Of a stretch of DNA of 64,000 bases, positions 59,576 to 64,000 are shown piece after piece. Numbering within the stretch: position 1 is the stretch's first letter; every line of letters begins with the position of its first letter. A model generated the notes under the pieces. It was not told where the DNA came from. It made no database searches and saw only the letters and a program-made list of their open reading frames with translations. Source of the DNA: Streptomyces sp. AC1-42W. Its GTDB lineage: Bacteria > Actinomycetota > Actinomycetes > Streptomycetales > Streptomycetaceae. Made by a program: the position numbers and the translations under genes. The DNA is taken from contig NZ_QKWY01000001.1 in the NCBI RefSeq assembly GCF_003248355.1, positions 1,818,001-1,882,000 of the forward strand. Reading direction: 5' to 3'.

Positions 59576-59779
59576 GCCCGGCATCCTACGGCAGTCATGT
59601 GTCGTTCAGCGGCATATGTCGGACGCTCCTGACCTGCGGCGGGGAGGGCGCGAACCGGGTGGGCGAGGGGCGGGACGCCGGAGCCGGCGTCACCCTAACG
59701 GGCGCGTCCGTGTGGCCGTGCCGGGGGCGGGGGCGCAGGGTCGGTCTGGCCCGCACCTTCCACCGACCGAGGAGTCCTC

Positions 59780-60238
59780 ATGGCACAGACAGCGCCCCCG
59801 CCCGGCACCCCTTCGTCGCCCTCCCCGCCTCCCGGCGGCGGGACCGGGCCGGAGGACGAGAACCCCTGGGCGTCCGGCGGGATCATGTTCGCCGGCGTGC
59901 TGCTGATGGTCGACGGGGTGCTCGGGGCGATCAAGGGCATCGCCGGAATCGCCTCGGACGACGTGTACGCGCGGATCAACGACTACGTCTTCAAGTTCAA
60001 CGTGACGGCCTGGGGCTGGATCCACCTCGTCCTGGGCATCCTCGTCGCGCTCGTCGGCTGGGGCATCCTCCGGGGCTTCGCCTGGGCGCGCGGGGCCGGT
60101 GTGGGCCTCGCGGCGCTCAACATGATCGCCAACTTCATGTGGCTGCCCTACCAGCCGATCTGGGCGGTGGTCTCCCTGGCCATCGACACGTTCGTGATCT
60201 GGGCCCTGTGCACGGGACGCCTCAAGCCGGTCATCTGA
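59780..60238 (+). CDS. Four-helix membrane protein (DUF7144-like)
   Basis: A 152-residue protein: a Pro/Gly-rich cytoplasmic N-terminus (about 30 residues), then four transmembrane helices (near 33-57, 78-100, 103-121, 126-146). FAGVLLMVDGVLGAIKGIAGI and VTAWGWIHLVLGILVALVGW are typical of a family of small membrane proteins widespread in streptomycetes. Function unknown. ATG 59780 follows GAGGAGTCCTC. Confidence 0.82.
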   Translation: MAQTAPPPGTPSSPSPPPGGGTGPEDENPWASGGIMFAGVLLMVDGVLGAIKGIAGIASDDVYARINDYVFKFNVTAWGWIHLVLGILVALVGWGILRGFAWARGAGVGLAALNMIANFMWLPYQPIWAVVSLAIDTFVIWALCTGRLKPVI

Positions 60239-60299
60239 CCGGCCGGACCGGATGCCGCCGTCGGGCGCCGTTGTCAGTGGTGCGGGTCACACTGGAGAC

Positions 60300-60524
60300 A
60301 TGTGCCGCAGTATCAAGACGCTCCGACCGCCCGCCCTCCCCGAAGAAGCCACCGAGGAGGACATCCGCGCCGCCGCCCTGCAGTTCGTCCGCAAGGTGTC
60401 GGGCTTCCGCGCCCCGGCCGCGCACAACCGGGAAGTCTTCGACCGTGCCGTCGAGGAGATCACCGAGGCGACCGCCCGGCTGCTCGACGGCCTGGAGATA
60501 CGGGGCGGCGCCAGAACGCCGTAG
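60300..60524 (+). CDS. DUF2277 family protein
   Basis: A 74-residue protein beginning MCRSIKTLRPP, the invariant start of DUF2277 proteins, then ATEEDIRAAALQFVRKVSGFRAP and a helical ending. It is found in many actinobacteria and other bacteria; function is unknown, though the conserved Cys-Arg start suggests processing or redox use. ATG 60300 is the conserved start. Converges on the DedA gene with 16 bases between. Confidence 0.9.
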   Translation: MCRSIKTLRPPALPEEATEEDIRAAALQFVRKVSGFRAPAAHNREVFDRAVEEITEATARLLDGLEIRGGARTP

Positions 60525-60540
60525 GGCCGGTGGGCCGCCG

Positions 60541-61194
60541 TCAGGACGCCGCGGCGGCGCGGGCCGCCTCGGCCGGGCGGCGCATGAGCAGCGCCGCGAA
60601 GGAGCCCGCGAGGAACAGGGCCAGGACGGAGACGGCCGTGCCCAGCCAGCCCGCGCCCAGCCACTGCCCGCCGAAGTAGCCGAGGCCCACGCTGTAGCCG
60701 GCCCAGGCCAGGCCCGCGACGGCCGACCAGGGCAGGAACTCCTTCACCTTGCGGTGCGAGGCGCCCGCGCCCAGGGAGACGACGGAGCGCCCGGCGGGGG
60801 CGAAGCGCGCGATGACGACGAGGATGCCGCCGCCCCGGCTCAGGGCGGCGCCCAGGCGCTCCTGCGCGGAGTTGAGGCGCCGGGAGCGTGCGATGGCGCG
60901 GTCCAGCCGCTCCCCGCCGCGCCGGGCCAGCCGGTACGCGGCCAGGTCGCCGAGCACCGAGGCGGTGGCGGCGCACAGCAGGAGGGCGAGCAGCGAGGGG
61001 ACCTCGGTCACATGCCGGGCGGCGCCCACGGCGTCGGCGGCGACCCCGGTGGTGCCGGCGGCGGCCGCCGTGGCGGCGGTGACCACCAGGACACCGCTGG
61101 GCAGGACGGGGAGGAAGACGTCGAGCAGCACGGAGAGGGCGACCACGGCATAGATCCATGGGCTGCCGATCAGCGCACCCACACTCTCCAGCAC
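60541..61194 (-). CDS. DedA-family (SNARE-associated/VTT) membrane protein
   Basis: A 217-residue membrane protein. ATASVLGDLAAYRLARRGGERL and IVVIARFAPAGRSVVSLGAGA with the conserved basic and glycine residues of DedA proteins (the re-entrant half-helices) are clear; about five to six hydrophobic segments in all. Recent work assigns several DedA proteins to lipid carrier flipping (undecaprenyl phosphate or phospholipid). Which lipid applies here is unknown. GTG 61194 has GGGGAG upstream. Confidence 0.9.
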   Translation of the reverse strand: MLESVGALIGSPWIYAVVALSVLLDVFLPVLPSGVLVVTAATAAAAGTTGVAADAVGAARHVTEVPSLLALLLCAATASVLGDLAAYRLARRGGERLDRAIARSRRLNSAQERLGAALSRGGGILVVIARFAPAGRSVVSLGAGASHRKVKEFLPWSAVAGLAWAGYSVGLGYFGGQWLGAGWLGTAVSVLALFLAGSFAALLMRRPAEAARAAAAS

Positions 61195-61541
61195 CTTCTA
61201 CTCCCCGATCGGTGACAACGCCGCGACGTCGCAGGGGAGCGGCAGGAGCGGCAGGTCCAGCTGTACAGCGTACGCCCGCCGTTCACCCGGTGATCCATAT
61301 ATATGCGTGATGTTCGGCACCTCGCTTGAGCGAGGCTTGAGCGTGTACCACCGGGGAGCGGTTTCCCGGCGGTACACGGAGGCGTACGGAGGTCGGTGGG
61401 GAGTCCGACAGGGGTTTCGGCAGGGGGTCTGACAGGGGGTTTCGATGGGGGTTCGAGGGGGGTCCGGTGGGGGGTTTCGGGGCCCGGTCGGTCAGCGGGC
61501 CCCGGGGGAGGGGGGAGTGGGAAGGGGAGGTCGGCGGGGGG
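61195..61541. other. Non-coding region with two hairpins and G-rich repeats
   Basis: No gene is seen in 347 bases. It holds CCTCGCT/AGCGAGG (61320-61335) and a larger hairpin CGTGTACC (61342-61349) with GGTACACG (61371-61378) around a nested CCGGG/CCCGG, preceded by an AT stretch CATATATATG (61296-61305 region). From 61395 to 61500 the + strand is a run of GGGG-containing near-repeats (GGGGGTTTCG variants), just past the stop of the doxX-type gene. Confidence 0.5.
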
Positions 61542-62000
61542 TCAGACGGCGACGGGGGAGTTCTGCCCCTGGCTGTGGTCCCGGTTCTGGCGGTGCGGCG
61601 TGCGGGCGGTGATCAGGCCGTCCAGGGAGAAGGCGCCGGGGCCGGTGAAGACGAGCAGCAGGAAGATCCAGCAGAAGATCGCGGCCGATTCGCCGCCGTT
61701 CTCGATGGGGAGGAGGGCGTGCGACTGGTGGACCGTGAAGTACGCGTACGCCATGGAGCCGGACGAGACGAGGGCCGCGACGCGGGTGCCCAGGCCGAGG
61801 GCGACGAGGATGCCGCCGATGAGCTGGATCACCGCCGCGTACCAGCCCGGCCAGGTGCCGGCGGGTATGGAGCCGCCGCCGTGGGCGCCGCCGAGAATCC
61901 CGAAGATCGAGGCGGCACCGTGGCACGCGAAGAGGAGACCGGCGACGATGCGGAAGAGCGCGAGGGCGTAGGGCTGGGCCCGGTGGAGGTGTGGGGTCAT
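61542..62000 (-). CDS. DoxX-family membrane protein
   Basis: A 152-residue protein with four transmembrane helices. LFRIVAGLLFACHGAASIFG is the DoxX signature helix 1, followed by PGWYAAVIQLIGGILVALGL and a final helix AAIFCWIFLLLVFTGPGAFSLD. DoxX proteins are linked to redox stress and, in mycobacteria, to a membrane complex with superoxide dismutase. ATG 62000 is preceded by GGAGCC. The region upstream (62001 onward) has AT-richer sequence likely to be its promoter (AGATTAGGTAGACCTCACC area). Confidence 0.88.
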   Translation of the reverse strand: MTPHLHRAQPYALALFRIVAGLLFACHGAASIFGILGGAHGGGSIPAGTWPGWYAAVIQLIGGILVALGLGTRVAALVSSGSMAYAYFTVHQSHALLPIENGGESAAIFCWIFLLLVFTGPGAFSLDGLITARTPHRQNRDHSQGQNSPVAV

Positions 62001-62389
62001 GGTGGGGGAGGCTCCTTCGGTCTGGTGGGGACGTGAACCGACTGGGCGCCAAAGATTAGGTAGACCTCACCAATACTTGCAAGTTCAACGTTCTGCCGAC
62101 TGGCCAGAATTCGATGGCCAGTTGTGAGCCGATCGGCAGGTCGATACCGCCTCGAACTGGGCAGTCTTCCTTCCTCTGTTGGCCTGAACCAATGGCAACG
62201 CAGTTTTCCGGCCATGGGGGTTGGTGGAGGGCGGTCGGTGCCCCGACCATGGCTGCCTCTGTTCTCACCTGAGTCCCGCTGGAGTCGTGGGCCCGATTCG
62301 TCCCGATGGCGGCTCGCTGCGACCCGGCGCCGCCCCTGGAGGGGCTCGGTGGCTTGTCATGAACAGCAGTAGAAGGCCGAAAACGCATC
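62001..62389. other. Non-coding region upstream of the DoxX gene
   Basis: No convincing gene in 389 bases. The left 120 bases are AT-richer and include TGGCCAGAATTCGATGGCCA (62103-62122), a near-palindrome with TGGCCA arms, close to the expected promoter of the leftward DoxX gene. The remainder is featureless to me apart from short frames without ribosome sites. Confidence 0.4.
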
Positions 62390-62441
62390 GGTGGCCCCGC
62401 CCGGCCGGCCCGTCGTGCGGGCGTCGGCCGGTGGGGCCACC
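62390..62441 (-). terminator. Terminator of the HNH nuclease gene
   Basis: GGTGGCCCC (62390-62398) pairs exactly with GGGGCCACC (62433-62441), with a further GC-rich inner stem (CGGCCGGCC/GGCCG). It lies 34 bases beyond the stop of the leftward nuclease gene. Confidence 0.8.
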
Positions 62442-62474
62442 GGGGGGTGGACGCGCGGTGTCGCGCGCCCCGGT

Positions 62475-63119
62475 TCAGCAGCCGCTGAGCGCGGACTGAA
62501 GGGCCGACTTCTCGGCCGTGTCCACGGTCAGGTTGTAGTAGTGCTTCACATGTACCCAGGCGCGCACATATGTGCACTTGTACGCGGCGCGCGGCGGCAG
62601 CCAGGAGGCGGGGTCCTTGTCGCCCTTGGACTGGTTGACGTTGTCCGTGACCGCGATCAGCTGCGGCCGGGTCAGGTCGTTGGCGTACGCCTGCCGTCGC
62701 GCGGTCGTCCAGCTGGCGGCGCCCGATCGCCAGGCCTCGGCGAGCGGGACCATGTGGTCGATGTCCAGGTCGGACGCGGCGGTCCAGGTGGCGCCGTCGT
62801 ACGGCGAGTACCAGGTGCCGCTCGTCGCCGCGCAGCTGGAGCTCTGGGTGACGTTCGTGCCGTCCCGCTTCAGCACGACCTCGCGGGTGTTGCAGGTCCC
62901 CGACTGGGTGATCCAGTGCGGGAACTTGTCCCGGCTGTACCCGCTGGACGAGCCCTCCGCCTTGACGGTCAGCTGGCTCAGATAGGTACGGGCGGTGGCC
63001 GCGGAGACCGGAGTGGGCATGGCCGCCTGGGCGCTCGGGGCGGCGAGCAGGCCGGTGGCGGCGGCCAGGGCGGCGGATGCGGCGAGGACGCCTATGCGAC
63101 GCGCGTAGACACCTGACAT
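62475..63119 (-). CDS. Secreted HNH-family nuclease
   Basis: A 214-residue exported protein. The signal peptide has RRIG, a hydrophobic alanine-rich core and a cleavage site after PSAQA (about residue 32). The nuclease core is SDLDIDHMVPLAEAWRSGA (HNH histidine with flanking acidic residues), RQAYANDLTRPQLIAVTDNVNQSKGDKDPASW, matching the DUF1524/GmrSD-C-like HNH family of secreted streptomycete nucleases. Three or four cysteines (CNTRE, SSCAAT, KCTY, SGC) suggest disulfides. It probably degrades extracellular DNA for nutrients. ATG 63119 has AAGGGAG upstream. Confidence 0.92.
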   Translation of the reverse strand: MSGVYARRIGVLAASAALAAATGLLAAPSAQAAMPTPVSAATARTYLSQLTVKAEGSSSGYSRDKFPHWITQSGTCNTREVVLKRDGTNVTQSSSCAATSGTWYSPYDGATWTAASDLDIDHMVPLAEAWRSGAASWTTARRQAYANDLTRPQLIAVTDNVNQSKGDKDPASWLPPRAAYKCTYVRAWVHVKHYYNLTVDTAEKSALQSALSGC

Positions 63120-63560
63120 GCGAACTCCCTTGATGTGGGGGGATGCGGACGGGCCGTCAGCGACGACCCGGCCATCGTGGCGGCGCCGGGTTGCCGTGGG
63201 GTGGGCGCCAGGTAACAGAGTGGCGACATGGGCACGTCACATCAAGGGATCTGACGGAGACGTTTGTGGTGCGGGGGGAGCGCGGGCTCGCGCACGCGGG
63301 CGCGCCGAGCCGGTGCGGCGCGGCGGGCGGCGGGAGGCCGACGCCCCTGACCAGGACGGGAGCGCATGCGTAACGGCCCCCGCCGGATGGAGGCGGGGGC
63401 CGTACGAAGGTTCGTGGCGCTGGTGTCTGAGGGGGCGTGAGGAGCCGCGTCGGGCGTATGGGGTGCGGGTGGTCGCGGGTGCGGCCGTGCCTGGCGGGGG
63501 TGGCGCCCGCGGCTCAGGTCACCGGCCCCACCCGGATGCGGGCGGGCCGGTCTCTTCGGC
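63120..63560. terminator. Gene-free region with a 12-pair terminator
   Basis: No gene in 441 bases. ACGGCCCCCGCC (63373-63384) pairs exactly with GGCGGGGGCCGT (63392-63403) around a 7-base loop, a terminator likely to serve the leftward HAD gene beginning to the right. The 63120-63360 part should contain the nuclease promoter; no clear -35/-10 was picked out. Confidence 0.6.
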
Positions 63561-64000
63561 TCAGGCCGTCGCGATGTGCAGGGTGATCGTGCCGTCCGGT
63601 GCCGGCTCCACGCGCAGGTGGGCCAGGTCCGGCACGTGGACGTCCGGGGCGTGGGCTCCCGCGCGCGGGCCCACGCCCACCACGCGCATGCCGGCCGCCC
63701 GGCCCGCCGCGATGCCCGCCTCGGAGTCCTCGAAGACCACGCAGTCCGCCGGATCGAAGCCCAGCGCCGCCGCGCCCTTGAGGAAGCCCTCCGGGTCCGG
63801 CTTGCTGGCCCCGACGCTCTCGGCGGTGACGCGGAGGTCCGGCATCCGCAGTCCGGCCGCGCCCATCCGGGCCGTCGCCAGCGGCAGGTCGGCCGAGGTG
63901 ACCAGGGCGTGCGGCAGGGCGGCGATGGCGTCCATGAAGGCGGGGGCGCCGCCGATCGGAACCACCCCGTCCGTGTCGGCGGTCTCCTCGGCGAGCATCA
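63561..64000 (-). CDS. HAD-family phosphatase, partial at right edge
   Basis: The C-terminal 145 or more residues of a beta-phosphoglucomutase-like HAD enzyme; the N-terminus with motif I (DxD) lies beyond the window. Seen are motif II LVTSADLPLA (serine in place of threonine region), motif III ESVGASKPDPEGFLKGA with the catalytic lysine, and motif IV VVFEDSEAGIAAGRAAGM with the metal-binding aspartates. Likely substrates in this subgroup are small sugar or glycerol phosphates. The methionine at the edge is probably internal. Confidence 0.88.
   Translation of the reverse strand, partial: MLAEETADTDGVVPIGGAPAFMDAIAALPHALVTSADLPLATARMGAAGLRMPDLRVTAESVGASKPDPEGFLKGAAALGFDPADCVVFEDSEAGIAAGRAAGMRVVGVGPRAGAHAPDVHVPDLAHLRVEPAPDGTITLHIATA

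Overview
The window is chromosomal DNA of a streptomycete (Actinomycetota). The evidence is the very high GC content, frequent GTG starts, and a run of typical Streptomyces genes: a FasR-fabD-fabH-acpP-fabF cluster, a homodimeric-type aceE, an XRE/DUF397 pair, DUF3052, a Ter stress cluster and a malonyl-CoA synthetase (matB). Species cannot be fixed from sequence reading alone.

Layout. 1-13 kb: a carboxyltransferase/matB operon whose upstream region was replaced by an IS982-family element (1978-2956); a nitrate/nitrite-type transporter; an Lrp regulator; an operon of an actin-like Mbl and a GAF sensor kinase with a decayed ATPase domain; a MarR / quinone-type reductase / Ohr stress locus; galM with a secreted SGNH hydrolase. 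13-19 kb: DUF3145 and the fatty-acid synthase type II genes (fabF, acpP, fabH, fabD) with their activator fasR. 19-21.8 kb: pirin, XRE/DUF397 and a serine hydrolase. 21.9-25.7 kb: a MerR gene split cleanly by a TnpB (IS605-type) element that carries its own small ribbon-helix-helix gene and is itself hit by an IS1182-family element. 25.7-37.9 kb: aldo/keto reductase, secreted lectin, DUF4429, DUF1023 hydrolase, TetR with a DHA2 efflux pump, an I36 inhibitor, aceE, DUF3052, peroxiredoxin. 38-48 kb: a Ter stress module (three TerD-type proteins, DUF475, TerA-like) next to a predicted metabolite-making module (HpcH/CitE-like, fused phosphoribosyltransferase-StiP, HAD, O-methyltransferase).

50.6-55.5 kb: a small integrated island. 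It starts at a tRNA-Val(TAC) gene, ends at a degenerate copy of the same tRNA sequence, and holds a dead integrase, two clearly AT-richer genes (a four-transmembrane protein and a ComEC-like metallo-beta-lactamase-fold hydrolase in one operon) and an IS1380-family element. The two AT-rich genes are the best candidate in the window for an undescribed, possibly defensive, system. 55.5-64 kb: a frameshifted kinase-like gene with DUF4240, methyltransferase, PadR with a membrane protein, small membrane proteins, DedA, DoxX, a secreted HNH nuclease and a partial HAD phosphatase.

How the genes relate: matB, the carboxyltransferase and the fab cluster all concern malonyl-CoA and fatty acid supply; aceE feeds acetyl-CoA into the same pool. 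The Ohr, peroxiredoxin and Ter loci are stress functions. Four transposable elements and one decayed integrative element have reshaped regulation or coding at matB, at merR and at the tRNA-Val locus.
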